Numbered from the stretch's first letter, positions 8,161-17,592 are shown. The stretch is 50,859 nt of DNA from Rhodospirillaceae bacterium (GCA_013204045.1 JABMOQ010000123.1:1-50859); one strand, 5' to 3'. Numbers and translations are program-made. The notes: generated by a model not told the origin, from the sequence alone.

Positions 8161-8173
8161 AGTCTGCCAGACT
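8161..8173. promoter_or_regulatory. Palindrome upstream of flp
   Basis: AGTCTG-C-AGACT-type perfect palindrome (AGTCTGCCAGACT), about 97 bp before the flp start codon. The surrounding gap 7987-8269 is strongly AT-rich and otherwise holds only a TTGACG (8145-8150) lacking a recognisable -10 at the right distance. It could be a regulator-binding site controlling pilin expression; no regulator is identified. Confidence 0.35.
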
Positions 8174-8269
8174 CCACAATATCGATTAGGCCGTTCCCAG
8201 TGAATAGGGGGCGGAATTCCCAAGAATCAATCGGCTAGGATTGGCCGAAAATATTATGAGGAGCGTTAC

Positions 8270-8425
8270 ATGTTTTTCAAACAACTGATCAAAGACGAAA
8301 GCGGCGCCACGGCGATTGAATATGGCCTTATTGCCGCCCTGGTCGCTGTAGCCATTATTGTTGCCATTACGGCCGTTGGTACTGACCTGTCGGTAATGTT
8401 CGGTTCCATCAGCTCCAGCCTGTAA
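8270..8425 (+). CDS. flp: Flp/Fap-type pilin (type IVb, 51 residues)
   Basis: Major subunit of the Tad pilus. The 51-residue precursor starts MFFKQLIKDESG, a 12-residue leader. Prepilin peptidase should cut after Gly12, before ATAIEYGLIAAL, where the conserved Glu17-Tyr18 pair of Flp pilins follows. The rest is one hydrophobic helix and a short tail, giving a mature protein of 39 residues. GAGGAG lies 5 bases before the ATG. The stop is followed by a strong hairpin and then by the gene of the peptidase that would process it. Confidence 0.93.
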   Translation: MFFKQLIKDESGATAIEYGLIAALVAVAIIVAITAVGTDLSVMFGSISSSL

Positions 8426-8446
8426 GTAAGGCGAAAAATTTTGTAA

Positions 8447-8475
8447 CGCCCCTGGGAATTACATTCCCGGGGGCG
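8447..8475 (+). terminator. Hairpin between flp and cpaA
   Basis: A 13-bp stem (one G-T pair) with a TAC loop: CGCCCCTGGGAAT pairs with ATTCCCGGGGGCG. No T-run follows (GCGCAATATATATAG), so it is more likely a partial terminator or an mRNA-stabilising 3' end than a complete stop. It would let pilin be made in large excess over the peptidase. Confidence 0.65.
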
Positions 8476-8513
8476 GCGCAATATATATAGAGTCTGCTTA
8501 AGCGGGTCGGATA

Positions 8514-9053
8514 TTGGGCAATTTACCAACAATCATTCAATGGGTTGCTGGTGTTTTTTTTGTCACCATCATCAGCTATGCCGTTATATCCGACATACGG
8601 CGGTTGATCATCCCCAATCAAGTATCCCTGTCACTGGTTATTATTTTCCTGCCTGCTGCGTTGGCTGCCGGGCTGATGTGGTCGGATATTGCTATCCACA
8701 TTGGTATCGGCTTGGCGGTTTTTGTCGTCGGTATTATCCTGTTTGCGCTGGGGTTGATCGGTGGCGGCGATGTCAAATTAATGTCGGCGATTTCGATCTG
8801 GTTTGGCTGGCCGGAGGTCTATGGCTTTTTGCTTCTTTTTGCGATTCTGGGGGGCATATTGGCTGTTGTCGTCATGATCCTTAGAAAAGCGAAGCGTTTA
8901 CCTGGCCCATTGGCGGCATTGCCCTGGCTCAACGTAGGGGAAAGTAAGGATGCTGCCCCTGGAATGCCATACGGTATTGCAATAGGCATTGCGGCATTGT
9001 TGCTTATGCCGCAACACTCGATATTAGTGACTGTATTTCGGGATTTTTTTTAG
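8514..9053 (+). CDS. cpaA: Prepilin peptidase of the Tad pilus (CpaA/TadV)
   Basis: Inner-membrane aspartic protease of 179 residues that cleaves the Flp leader and probably the TadE/F-like pseudopilins. The two catalytic aspartates lie in SDIRRLIIPN (Asp27) and GGGDVKLM (Asp86). About five hydrophobic segments are visible, and the C-terminal MPYGIAIG is characteristic of CpaA. It lacks the cysteine-rich methylase domain of PilD, as expected for this subgroup. The start is uncertain: the frame opens with TTG at 8514 after a weak GCGGGTCGG. It follows flp in one unit and runs towards tadC. Confidence 0.88.
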   Translation: MGNLPTIIQWVAGVFFVTIISYAVISDIRRLIIPNQVSLSLVIIFLPAALAAGLMWSDIAIHIGIGLAVFVVGIILFALGLIGGGDVKLMSAISIWFGWPEVYGFLLLFAILGGILAVVVMILRKAKRLPGPLAALPWLNVGESKDAAPGMPYGIAIGIAALLLMPQHSILVTVFRDFF

Positions 9054-9075
9054 TGTAGAGAGCGTTCTTCCCTGA

Positions 9076-10053
9076 TCACATGTTGATCTGAAGATAGGCC
9101 GGGCCGATCACCACAAGGAACAGCACAGGCAGGAAGAAAATGATCATAGGAACCGTCAGTTGCGCCGGCAGTGCGGCGGCTTTTCTTTCTGCCTTGCCCA
9201 TTCGTTCGTCCCGTTTATCCTGTGCCAAAACCTTTAATGCAACGCCAACGGGCGTTCCGTACTGTTCCGACTGAATGAGTGTGGTGGCCAGGGACTTGGC
9301 TGCCGGTAGCCCCGTTCGAGTGGCAAAGTTTTCATAAGCCACTCGGCGATCGCCGAGATAGGCGAGTTCAGCAGACGTCAAACCCAGTTCCTGGGCAAGA
9401 ACTGGCGAAGATTCAATTATTTCTTCGGTCACTCTTGAAAAGGCTTGTTCAATGCCAAGCCCCGCTTCGACACAGATCACCATCAGATCAAGAACATCGG
9501 GGAAAATCGATGTCATCTGCGCCTGGCGAGTTTGGATGGTATTGATCAGGAAAATTTTTGGTGCATAAAAACCAACATAGGCGCCTATGGCATACATAAT
9601 GTATCTGACGAATTCCGGATATGGGAACTTCCGCCACAGGCCGACAAGAAGAATAGCCACGAATATACCGCCAACAGCTGTCAACATTCGGGCAGAAATA
9701 TAAAAAACAATGGCATTGCGGCCACGGATACCGGCCTTAGACAGGTCCTGTTTTAATGCCTTGGACTGTAGCAAATTATCCATGTTCATTATTGCCAGAA
9801 GTTTTTGTAGTGTTTCTGCCATGCCGCCTTTCTGACGGCCTATACGCAGCGTTGACTGCTTGTTGGCGCTGATCTCGGCAAACTGTTTGCCCAGGTCGCT
9901 GCGGTGCTGGCTAAGGACAGATTTTATTCGTTTGGTTTTTTTGCTGCCTGACTTGGAGCTTAGGACATACCCGGCAAAGCCTAAAAGTACTGCGCCCATA
10001 AATAACCATAAGACCACGGTCGTCATATCCATACGGGCAATTATAGTCATCAT
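9076..10053 (-). CDS. tadC: Tad pilus inner-membrane platform protein TadC
   Basis: T2SS F-domain protein of 325 residues, partner of TadB in the assembly platform. It has an N-terminal membrane segment, two central membrane segments (around residues 110-155), a cytoplasmic helical F domain (FPDVLDLMVICVEAGLGIEQA), and a C-terminal pair of hydrophobic stretches ending in PVLFLVVIGPAYL, which is typical for TadC. The last gene of the long minus-strand pilus operon, 31 bp after tadB. Its ribosome site is weak. Only 22 bp separate its stop from the convergent cpaA stop. Confidence 0.9.
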   Translation of the reverse strand: MMTIIARMDMTTVVLWLFMGAVLLGFAGYVLSSKSGSKKTKRIKSVLSQHRSDLGKQFAEISANKQSTLRIGRQKGGMAETLQKLLAIMNMDNLLQSKALKQDLSKAGIRGRNAIVFYISARMLTAVGGIFVAILLVGLWRKFPYPEFVRYIMYAIGAYVGFYAPKIFLINTIQTRQAQMTSIFPDVLDLMVICVEAGLGIEQAFSRVTEEIIESSPVLAQELGLTSAELAYLGDRRVAYENFATRTGLPAAKSLATTLIQSEQYGTPVGVALKVLAQDKRDERMGKAERKAAALPAQLTVPMIIFFLPVLFLVVIGPAYLQINM

Positions 10054-10084
10054 TGATTTGTCTCAATTATCCTAAACAAGAAAG

Positions 10085-11080
10085 CTACATGTCGAAGTTG
10101 ATCATTTTTTTCATAATCATTGATCCGAGGAACATCCAAAAGCCACCAAACATCAGCATATAATTACCGGTTTCCTGGGTGAACAGCAGCATCAGATATT
10201 CCGGGTTGGCGACGGAAAGAAGTGCAGCAACAATAAATGGAAGCGAACCGATGATACCGGCCGACGACTTTGCTTCGGATGACATGGCCTGGGCCTTGTC
10301 ACGCATCTTTTTTCTTTCGCGTAGCACAGTGGACAAATTCGACAGTGTGTCGGCCAGATTGCCGCCTGTCTGTTTTTGAATTTGGGTAACGATGGCGAAA
10401 AACTTGTATTCTGACGTCGGTATTCGGCGAAGCCCTTTGGCAAGCAGGTCATCGGTGTCAATACCAAGATTCTGACCTTCTACGAATAGACGAAATTCTT
10501 CTCCAATTGGCGGTGGAAACTCCCTGGCGATAACATAAAAACATTCATTAATAGGCAGTCCGGAACGTATGCCACGAACGATGATATCTATGGCATCAGC
10601 GAAAGAGGCCGTAAATTTTTTCTGGCGTCTTTTGGCAATATTACCGAGAACAAGTTTGGGAAGCAGAAGGCCAACGATAACGCCGACTGGTATAGTGCCG
10701 ATCAGTGAAAAACCCATCATCATATAAACAATGGAACCCACCATTCCTATAATGGCACTGCCAAGAAAATAGTGGGCTACCGGGATATCGATTCCAGCCT
10801 GGAGCATGCCGTCCTGAATGCCTTCGATAAATCCCTTTTTTTCACCTTTATCACCTAATTTTTTGATTTTTTCCTGTATGCGTTTTTGCCGCCTGCTTTC
10901 CGCTTTTTCCGTGCCGCCGCCCTCATTGCTACCCTGACTGATGGTTCCAATTTGTTGCAGTCTTTGTTTTTGTGCCGCCCGTGGGCGTGTTCTCAATGTG
11001 AACCATATGGCAGCCCCGCCAACCAGCAGCATGAAAAGGATTGACCCTAAAATGATAAAAAGAACTGTCTCTCTAACCAT
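10085..11080 (-). CDS. tadB: Tad pilus inner-membrane platform protein TadB
   Basis: T2SS F-domain protein of 331 residues. It has an N-terminal anchor, a basic stretch, a membrane pair around residues 105-145, the F-domain segment FADAIDIIVRGIRSGLPINE, the conserved TGGNLADTLSNLS, and a C-terminal membrane region. With TadC it forms the platform that couples the TadA ATPase to pilin extraction from the membrane. The ATG overlaps the end of tadA by one or two bases' distance (TAA at 11082-11084), so translation is probably coupled. Confidence 0.92.
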   Translation of the reverse strand: MVRETVLFIILGSILFMLLVGGAAIWFTLRTRPRAAQKQRLQQIGTISQGSNEGGGTEKAESRRQKRIQEKIKKLGDKGEKKGFIEGIQDGMLQAGIDIPVAHYFLGSAIIGMVGSIVYMMMGFSLIGTIPVGVIVGLLLPKLVLGNIAKRRQKKFTASFADAIDIIVRGIRSGLPINECFYVIAREFPPPIGEEFRLFVEGQNLGIDTDDLLAKGLRRIPTSEYKFFAIVTQIQKQTGGNLADTLSNLSTVLRERKKMRDKAQAMSSEAKSSAGIIGSLPFIVAALLSVANPEYLMLLFTQETGNYMLMFGGFWMFLGSMIMKKMINFDM

Positions 11081-11081
11081 T

Positions 11082-12599
11082 TTATAATCCCGCTGTCATG
11101 CCAAGGGCTTCGCCCAGTTTGCGCTCCAGGCCAAAGTAACGCGCTTTATCCCAGAACGCTGGTCGCAAACCGGTAGGTTTATGGGTGCCAATAATTTTAC
11201 CGTTTTCGTCCTCACCTTCAATTTCATAAACATAGACATCCTGCAGGGTGATGACGTCGCCTTCCATGCCCAAAATTTCGGTAATGTGGGTTACCTTTCG
11301 TGATCCATCACGAAGGCGTGTGGCTTGGATAATGATGTTAATGGCGGCAGAAATTTGTTCGCGGACGGCTTTTGCCGGAAGAGTATAGCCCCCCATAGCA
11401 ATCATGTTTTCGACGCGGCTGATGGCTTCACGAGGGGTGTTGGCGTGGATCGTTCCCATTGATCCGTCATGACCGGTGTTCATGGCCTGTAAAAGATCGA
11501 AGGCTTCAGGACCGCGAACCTCGCCGACAATGATGCGTTCCGGCCTCATGCGCAGGCAGTTTTTTACCAGATCGCGCATGGTAATTTCACCTGCGCCTTC
11601 CAGATTGGGTGGGCGGGTTTCAAGGCGCACAACATGGGGCTGCTGGAGCTGTAATTCAGCCGAGTCCTCGCAGGTGATTGTGCGTTCTCCCTTATCGATA
11701 AACTGGGTCATGCAGTTGAGCAAAGTCGTCTTGCCGGAGCCCGTGCCGCCGGAGATCAGGATATTAAGGCGACTTGCACCGATAACTTCCAGAACTCGGG
11801 ACATCTCTGGGGTGATGCTGTTGAATTTGACAAGTGATTCCAGTGTTAGCTTTTCTTTCTGGAATTTACGAATGGTCAGTGTAGCCCCATCGATCGATAG
11901 CGGTGGCGCAATTACATTAACGCGCGATCCGTCTGCAAGGCGGGCATCGCAAATGGGGCTTGATTCATCAACCCGGCGACCGACTGCCGTAACAATCCGC
12001 TGGCAGATATTCATCAACTGTGCATTGTCGCGGAATGTTATATCGGTCAGCTCAATTTTGCCGCCGGTTTCGATATAAACCTTTCCGGCACCATTCACCA
12101 TGATATCGGCGATGTCATCACGAGCGATAAGTGGCTCAAGAGGGCCGAGTCCGAGGATATCGTTGCAGATATCGGTGACGACCTGCTGTTGCTCCTGTAT
12201 GGTTAGCGTCAATCCACGCATGCTGATGATTTCAGCAGCCATGTCGGTGATTTCTTCGCGAACCTCTTCAGTTTCAAGCTTGGTGATTTCGGCAAGATCA
12301 ACGGCCTCGAGAAGGTCATTAAACACGGTGACCTTGATTTGGCTCAGGCGGTCACTGGTACTGGCCTTTTTCTCTGCAGATTTAACAATTGCTGCCTTGT
12401 CGGGAGCATCCGATGCCTGACTTGCCGTCTTGGCGGTTTGTTTCCCGCCAAAAACAGATGAGACCTGTGGCTCGGGCGCGACAGGTGCATCATTTCCAGG
12501 TTCTGAGACAACGGTATTAGCCGCAGGTGTTATTGCAGGCGCAGCAGATTTCTTTGCTACTTTCTCTTCTTCCTGATTTGTTCCGCGACGTCCAAACAT
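11082..12599 (-). CDS. cpaF: Tad pilus secretion ATPase (CpaF/TadA)
   Basis: Hexameric VirB11/PulE-type ATPase of 505 residues powering pilus assembly. A low-complexity, Ala/Pro/Lys-rich N-terminal 80 residues leads to the N-terminal domain (LGLGPLEPLI, DIMVNG). Then come Walker A GGTGSGKTT at 284-292, the Asp box (CEDSAEL), Walker B RIIVGEVRG around 356-364, and the His box GTIHANTPREA. The C-terminal KPTGLRPAFWDKA is typical of alphaproteobacterial CpaF. GGGAG lies 8 bases before the ATG. In the middle of the operon between tadZ and tadB. Confidence 0.95.
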   Translation of the reverse strand: MFGRRGTNQEEEKVAKKSAAPAITPAANTVVSEPGNDAPVAPEPQVSSVFGGKQTAKTASQASDAPDKAAIVKSAEKKASTSDRLSQIKVTVFNDLLEAVDLAEITKLETEEVREEITDMAAEIISMRGLTLTIQEQQQVVTDICNDILGLGPLEPLIARDDIADIMVNGAGKVYIETGGKIELTDITFRDNAQLMNICQRIVTAVGRRVDESSPICDARLADGSRVNVIAPPLSIDGATLTIRKFQKEKLTLESLVKFNSITPEMSRVLEVIGASRLNILISGGTGSGKTTLLNCMTQFIDKGERTITCEDSAELQLQQPHVVRLETRPPNLEGAGEITMRDLVKNCLRMRPERIIVGEVRGPEAFDLLQAMNTGHDGSMGTIHANTPREAISRVENMIAMGGYTLPAKAVREQISAAINIIIQATRLRDGSRKVTHITEILGMEGDVITLQDVYVYEIEGEDENGKIIGTHKPTGLRPAFWDKARYFGLERKLGEALGMTAGL

Positions 12600-12617
12600 G
12601 TTGGTATGCTCCCGGCC

Positions 12618-13844
12618 CTAATCCGTGGACTTTTTGCCACTTAGCAGGCTTTTCAGAGAGAACCCTTCTTTTTTGGTTTTTTTATTTTCGGCCTGGGGTT
12701 TAATAATCTTGCTGGACCCAATTATATCAGAAAACTTGGAAATCTCTGCTGCTGCGGTACTTTTTGGAGCAGATGCTGACAACATCTCGCCGTTATTCAG
12801 GCACAGGCCGAATGAATCCGGATCGTGTGGGATGCATGCTTCCGGTGTCATGGCCAGGGCATCACGGATATCTTTGATGGACAGGTCGTTTTTCTTGCTT
12901 GCATCCACGTGGTTGAGGATCAGCCGTGTTTGTGTGCCCATTTCACGTTTTGGCCCCATGACTTCGAGAATGTTTTTGGCATCACGAAGGGCCGTCAACT
13001 CGGGTCTGGCGACAACAACCAGGTCATCAACCAGGGCCAGAATATCAACGGTCAGCGCTCCCCACCCATGAGGAACATCAAGAATAATGAAATCGCTCAT
13101 TTCTTTTGCGAGTTGTATTAATTTTTCAATGACATTCAGGGAAAGCTGTAGTCCAGAATTCAGTGAAGCGGGGGCATATAATGCCAGCAGGTTATGGTCG
13201 GCCTCTAACAGTAATTTATCAAACAAATCCTGATTGAGGTTATCATACTGGGAAATCGCATCGGTGATCGTTTGCCGTGGCTGAACGTTGAAATTCAGCG
13301 CCGCCGTACCGAAGCAGATATCCAGATCAATCAACGTTACCCGGCGCTCGAGACGGGTTGCCAGTTCATGGGCCACATTGTGGGATATGGTGCTTGAGCC
13401 GACCCCCCCGGAAACCCCGAAAAAGGCAATGGTTTTGCCCCCCTCGGATGTCACCCCACTTTCAGAATAAGCGTTGATAATGGAAGATCGGAGTTTTTCC
13501 GTATCAATAGGGGCAACCAGATAGTCGCTAACGCCGGCATCTTTCAGGGTGCGGTAAAGATCGATGTCATTTTCACTTCCGATCAGGATCAGTTTTGTAT
13601 CCGGGTCGCAAACACCGGCCAGTTTATCCAGTTGTTCCAGCAACTGTGACGCATTGCCTGAGCTTTCAATAATCAGTAGTGGAGGGGTAATCTTATCGGC
13701 CAGAAAGGGCAGGGCATTCTCCATCCCGCCTGTCTGGACCTCGATCTGGCAGCGGAAGAACATCCTGTCCTTCTTCAGGGATTCCATTGCGGAAATGGAG
13801 TCCTCGGAAAGCATGAAAGCACCGATGGCGGTTCTTAAAATCAC
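12618..13844 (-). CDS. cpaE: Pilus localisation ATPase (CpaE/TadZ)
   Basis: A 408-residue MinD/ParA-like protein that places the pilus machine, usually at a pole. Residues 5-125 form a receiver-like domain without a clear phosphorylation site. The ATPase domain opens with an atypical Walker A, GVSGGVGSST (143-152), in which both usual lysines are absent, as known for this family. It then shows LIDLDICFG and ILDVPHG. A lysine-rich tail ends the protein. The GTG start at 13844 is chosen because the TAIGAFMLSEDS strand is expected at the N terminus; the ribosome site is poor. Confidence 0.9.
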   Translation of the reverse strand: MILRTAIGAFMLSEDSISAMESLKKDRMFFRCQIEVQTGGMENALPFLADKITPPLLIIESSGNASQLLEQLDKLAGVCDPDTKLILIGSENDIDLYRTLKDAGVSDYLVAPIDTEKLRSSIINAYSESGVTSEGGKTIAFFGVSGGVGSSTISHNVAHELATRLERRVTLIDLDICFGTAALNFNVQPRQTITDAISQYDNLNQDLFDKLLLEADHNLLALYAPASLNSGLQLSLNVIEKLIQLAKEMSDFIILDVPHGWGALTVDILALVDDLVVVARPELTALRDAKNILEVMGPKREMGTQTRLILNHVDASKKNDLSIKDIRDALAMTPEACIPHDPDSFGLCLNNGEMLSASAPKSTAAAEISKFSDIIGSSKIIKPQAENKKTKKEGFSLKSLLSGKKSTD

Positions 13845-13906
13845 GACAAAATATTCCGTCTATTGTTCCGATTATATATTTGTATCATTCAATTTCAGGT
13901 TTCCGG

Positions 13907-14602
13907 CTACTGGCCTGTTGTTGCGGCGCTCGTTGCCGAACCGGTTATCCCCGTCGAGGCACCTTCCGTCAACGCGCGTGATGAGGTGGTCGCCGCCGGA
14001 TCGGGGGTATAAATTGCATCAGCCGACGGGCTGGCTGGGCTATTGGTCATCGGCTGGGTGTTCTTCAAATCGCCGGGATCGGCAACCATCAGGCCCATAT
14101 TTCGTTGTACGGAACAGCCGAAGTTTGAATGGTTCTTATTTGTCCAGTTAAAATTGGAGCCGCTGCTCCAATCACCGCATTCGGGGGGCGTGACCTTATA
14201 ACCGACGAAGCTCATTTCAATGATTTCACCTTGTTTCAGGACCGGCATGACGCTGATGGAATCACCGCGGACGCCCCACGAAACAAGCAGGGCACGGAGA
14301 CGCTCGCCGACATGAATACTTGAAGGACTGACGGACACCATCAGGTTGCTGCGACCGCGATTGATAAAATCACGGGCAAAAAGGTGAAGCCTGTTTTCAT
14401 CGGCGCTGTTCAATGACATTGTTTCGGTGGTAACGCCCAGTGCGACTGAGACCGTCTCAGGCGCTACCTTCAGCGGGTGGCTGATCCGATAGTCGTGGGC
14501 GCGGTCATCCGAAGACGAACAGGCAGACAAGACCACGATCAAAGCGATGGCAAGGAGTGGGCGAACCCGTTCCATGGTTTGGTGGAGTGTTTTTTGTGTC
14601 AT
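13907..14602 (-). CDS. cpaD: Pilus assembly lipoprotein CpaD
   Basis: Outer-membrane lipoprotein of 231 residues, thought to help the secretin CpaC assemble. The signal peptide ends in a lipobox LSAC (Cys28). The family signature is clear: ECGDWS, then NFGCSVQRNMGLMVADPGDL around residues 155-180. The remaining 50 residues are Ser/Thr/Ala-rich low complexity. An AGGGGGAG ribosome site sits just before the ATG. It follows cpaC after 10 bp. The 62-bp gap before cpaE is the largest within the operon. Confidence 0.9.
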   Translation of the reverse strand: MTQKTLHQTMERVRPLLAIALIVVLSACSSSDDRAHDYRISHPLKVAPETVSVALGVTTETMSLNSADENRLHLFARDFINRGRSNLMVSVSPSSIHVGERLRALLVSWGVRGDSISVMPVLKQGEIIEMSFVGYKVTPPECGDWSSGSNFNWTNKNHSNFGCSVQRNMGLMVADPGDLKNTQPMTNSPASPSADAIYTPDPAATTSSRALTEGASTGITGSATSAATTGQ

Positions 14603-14612
14603 AATCTCCCCC

Positions 14613-16079
14613 TCATTCCATTATGTAGCCATAGGGACCGGCCAGCTTGTTTTCTATAAGCGGACCCTCGCCTTTGCTGTACTGGCTGTGAATGCGTCCA
14701 AGCAAATAGACGTCGATATCGGAAGCCGGAACGTAGCCGTCGGTGGGCACTGCCAGCGGTTTTTCGTCGCCAACAGGGGTGACAAGATAAGCCTGGACGG
14801 TAACGACCATTTCTTTTTCGGTTTTTTCATTTTCTGTACTGCGGAACAAGGCTCCGAGGATGGGGATGTCCTTCAATCCAGGTGTGCCCGAATTGGTGTT
14901 TGTTTCATCATCCTGCAACAGGCCGGAGATCATCAGGCCGCCACCGCTTGGCAGGTCGATGGTGGTGCCTGTTTTCTTGCTGACCAGGTACGGAATGCTG
15001 TCGATTGTGTTGGCACTGTCGACACTGGAAATTTCAATGTCAATGGCCAGACTGATGCGGCCCTTGTCCAGGACCACGGGCGTAAATTCAAGGCTAATAC
15101 CGTATTCATGGTATTCGTAAATGGCGTTGCCGTTGGAGTCGGTGCCGGTCCTGATCGGGATCTCGCCACCGGAGAGGAACGTCGCCGTCTTGCCGGAAAT
15201 CGCCGTCAGGGTCGGCTCGGCAAGGGTCTTGAGCAGACTCTGCTTCTCAAGAGCCTCGAACGCCGCATTACCCAAAATACTTCCGGTCCCAATGGTGCCA
15301 GATATAAAATCTGTAACCGAAGCTGCCGGGCTGACAGTCGCAAAAGTAATTCTATTGCCAAGCTCCCCACTGCCGAGGGTGGCCGACAGCTGTTTGCGAA
15401 TGGTGCGCGACATCTCGACGACGCGAACCTTGAGAATAACTTGCTGGCTGCCGGAAATCGTCAGCATGTTTTTTACCTGTCCGGCTGCTGGCGGAACGAA
15501 ACTGGCGGCGATGTTTTCCGCCTGCGCTGCCGCCGCCGCCGACCTTACAATCCCCGACAGGAAAATGGTGTCGAGGAACGTAGTGACTTCTATGTCTTCT
15601 TTGGGAAGTAGTTTCGACAAGGTCGACTTAATTCTGCTCGTATCCAGGGCAACACGAATATGCAGCTGCTTAACAAAATCGCCATTATCGTTCATGAAAT
15701 AAATATTTGTCGAACCCATGGACTTGGCGATGATGAAAGCCTGATTGGGTTTGTTTTTTTCAATGTGAAGTTGAGCTATAGTCTCATCGCCAATAATAAC
15801 ATTGGAGTAGTCGTCGGGTATGTAGACAGCCCTTACCGAATTCAGGGAAACCTCTATAACGGTCCCCCCATCGGCAGTGATATTTTCTCGCAATGAAGAA
15901 ACCGGGCTGTTGATGGCCTTGGACAGGGTCGTCGTTTCAACCATGGGTATGGGCATACTGTCAGGTGCCGGCTGGGTTTCCTGGGCCGACACAGAATCCG
16001 TGACGATGGGGCCGGTCAATGCAGCAAGCACGACAAGCGCCGAGAAGACAGAATTTCGGAGGGCAGTCCACCTATTCAT
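14613..16079 (-). CDS. cpaC: Tad pilus secretin (CpaC/RcpA)
   Basis: Outer-membrane channel protein of 488 residues. A signal peptide ends at VSA (cut after about residue 32). The pilus-formation N-terminal domain covers about 70-145, a BON-like region about 148-210, and the secretin domain about 265-435 (LAEPTLTAISG, FLSGGEIPI, VPYL-type, GGLMISGLL, DIPILGALF). The open frame extends 56 codons further upstream but that part lies within cpaB, so the ATG at 16079 is used. It overlaps the cpaB stop by 8 bp (ATGAATAG), implying coupled translation. Confidence 0.93.
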   Translation of the reverse strand: MNRWTALRNSVFSALVVLAALTGPIVTDSVSAQETQPAPDSMPIPMVETTTLSKAINSPVSSLRENITADGGTVIEVSLNSVRAVYIPDDYSNVIIGDETIAQLHIEKNKPNQAFIIAKSMGSTNIYFMNDNGDFVKQLHIRVALDTSRIKSTLSKLLPKEDIEVTTFLDTIFLSGIVRSAAAAAQAENIAASFVPPAAGQVKNMLTISGSQQVILKVRVVEMSRTIRKQLSATLGSGELGNRITFATVSPAASVTDFISGTIGTGSILGNAAFEALEKQSLLKTLAEPTLTAISGKTATFLSGGEIPIRTGTDSNGNAIYEYHEYGISLEFTPVVLDKGRISLAIDIEISSVDSANTIDSIPYLVSKKTGTTIDLPSGGGLMISGLLQDDETNTNSGTPGLKDIPILGALFRSTENEKTEKEMVVTVQAYLVTPVGDEKPLAVPTDGYVPASDIDVYLLGRIHSQYSKGEGPLIENKLAGPYGYIME

Positions 16080-17085
16080 TGATCCGAATCTCCTGGGTTT
16101 TTCCTTCGCCGCCAAGATACACCTTGATAACGGATGATTTTTTCTGTGGCTTCTTTGTCGGGGTGACGGCCACGACCGGTTTTGTCGTCGGCACAACGTT
16201 GGTCGTCTCTGTCTTGGCCTCAGTTTTCTTTTTCTTCTTACCGCCACTGATAGAGGTCAGCAGAGAGCTGATTTCAATATCACTCGTTGAGCCCACCTGT
16301 TGCGCCAAATCACCGAGGCTTCTCAGAGACAGGGTAATGTTACCCATGGCGACCGCCGTCGTTAAAATTTCGGCCTGCTTGGGCGTAACCTCAAGGGTCG
16401 CGGTCTTGCCGACCAAGGACTTTTCGGCAACCGTGTCGAATTGCTGATCGATGGCCAGGACGCGGACATGGTTGAGAATGGTTTCCGTCGAATAGGTGTA
16501 AACGGGGAGAATGGCGCTTTCCGACGCAGAATCATTCGTGTTGGATCGTGCACTTGAACGGGTTTTTTCCTGTTGCATCTTGCCGGCCAGTACGTGGGTG
16601 AGCAGCACATCGACGTAGTCGCCCGGCAACAGGAATCCGCCGACGGAATTATTAGGCTTGGTTGTAATGGCAATCGCACGCATGCCCGCGCCCAGCATTC
16701 CAGCCATGAAGATGCCATCCTTGGCCTTGAATACTTTGCCTATGACAATAGGTTCACCGGCGGCGAATTCGCGCCTGGCGATGGCATCAATATAATCCTT
16801 AATGGCCTTGTCGCTTTCCGTTGTTTCACCTGTGGGTTCCGTTACTGTGACAAAACTCCCCGAAACATCGCCCCCGGTCCATGCCTGCCACTGTATGTTG
16901 TTCGGCAGCAGGGGGTCACCGGTACGGATTTCCTTGGTTGCGATCAGAACCTTGGTGACCTTCGGACGCACCTGACTCTCCAGTTTTTCGATGTTTGCTT
17001 CACCGAAAAAGCTTTGAATCAGATAAGTGCTGATGCCCGCGACACCCAAGGCAAGAACGACCAGGCCAATGATGAGGACTCTCAT
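16072..17085 (-). CDS. cpaB: Tad pilus protein CpaB (RcpC)
   Basis: The 337-residue protein has an N-terminal signal-anchor (MRVLIIGLVVLALGVAG) and a SAF domain at about residues 42-115 (VLIATKEIRTGDPL ... GEPIVIGKVF). The conserved AITTKPNNSVGGFLLPGDYVDV core of the RcpC/CpaB family follows, with a Lys/Thr-rich tail. It acts in the periplasm with the secretin, possibly contacting peptidoglycan through the SAF domain. As first gene of the seven-gene minus-strand pilus operon it should lie behind the main promoter, in the 17086-17592 gap. Confidence 0.92.
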   Translation of the reverse strand: MRVLIIGLVVLALGVAGISTYLIQSFFGEANIEKLESQVRPKVTKVLIATKEIRTGDPLLPNNIQWQAWTGGDVSGSFVTVTEPTGETTESDKAIKDYIDAIARREFAAGEPIVIGKVFKAKDGIFMAGMLGAGMRAIAITTKPNNSVGGFLLPGDYVDVLLTHVLAGKMQQEKTRSSARSNTNDSASESAILPVYTYSTETILNHVRVLAIDQQFDTVAEKSLVGKTATLEVTPKQAEILTTAVAMGNITLSLRSLGDLAQQVGSTSDIEISSLLTSISGGKKKKKTEAKTETTNVVPTTKPVVAVTPTKKPQKKSSVIKVYLGGEGKTQEIRINE

Positions 17086-17592
17086 TGGCTAACGCCGTTC
17101 AGATATGTGCCGGTATCCGCAGAGTTGTCCGTTTCGTCAGTCAAATTTCTTTTCCACCATTTGCCCCATACATAATATCTGCATTTCGCCCTCATGTAGG
17201 CGGAGTCCAGCATATAATTATGGCATACATGCTTGGATTCAATTAATTTTTTCTATTTATATCCGGGTATTGGGATGTTCTTTCCGGGGCCATATTCCAA
17301 TAGTTCGTGTTCAGTAACGGATCAGACCAGAAGGTTGATCGGTCAAATAGTAACTTCCCTATATCAGTATTGATGGTATATTAAAATACAGAAAAGGCAA
17401 TAATTAAAGTTAGTTACAAGATTTTATTAAAGTTTTATTATAATGTGATGTTGAAGCCGAAACAGATTGCCCGTTTTTATGGATCATTGATCGGGTTAAG
17501 TTGATATCCCGAAATGGCACGCGCCAAAGATTATTGTGTTTAGTTAATGTATTTACTATCAATCAGTTGCAGTGGGGCAGAGTAGCAGGAAT
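17086..17592. promoter_or_regulatory. Divergent control region between cpaB and the PilZ gene
   Basis: 507 bp without a plausible gene, AT-rich. It contains a palindrome GATCATTGATC (17482-17492), a short inverted repeat TTGATCGGTCAA (17335-17346), and a TATAAT at 17439-17444 with only a weak -35 (TTACAA at 17414-17419, spacing too long). It must hold the promoters of the cpaB operon and of the PilZ gene, but I cannot assign them precisely. Confidence 0.5.

Noticed and set aside
14547-15611. Long plus-strand open frame (354 codons) opposite cpaC
   Set aside because: Antisense shadow of the secretin gene; no family resemblance and low-complexity composition.
17439-17444. TATAAT as promoter -10 of the PilZ gene
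   Set aside because: No acceptable -35 at 16-18 bp; the region is AT-rich so the hexamer may be chance. Mentioned only within the control-region entry.
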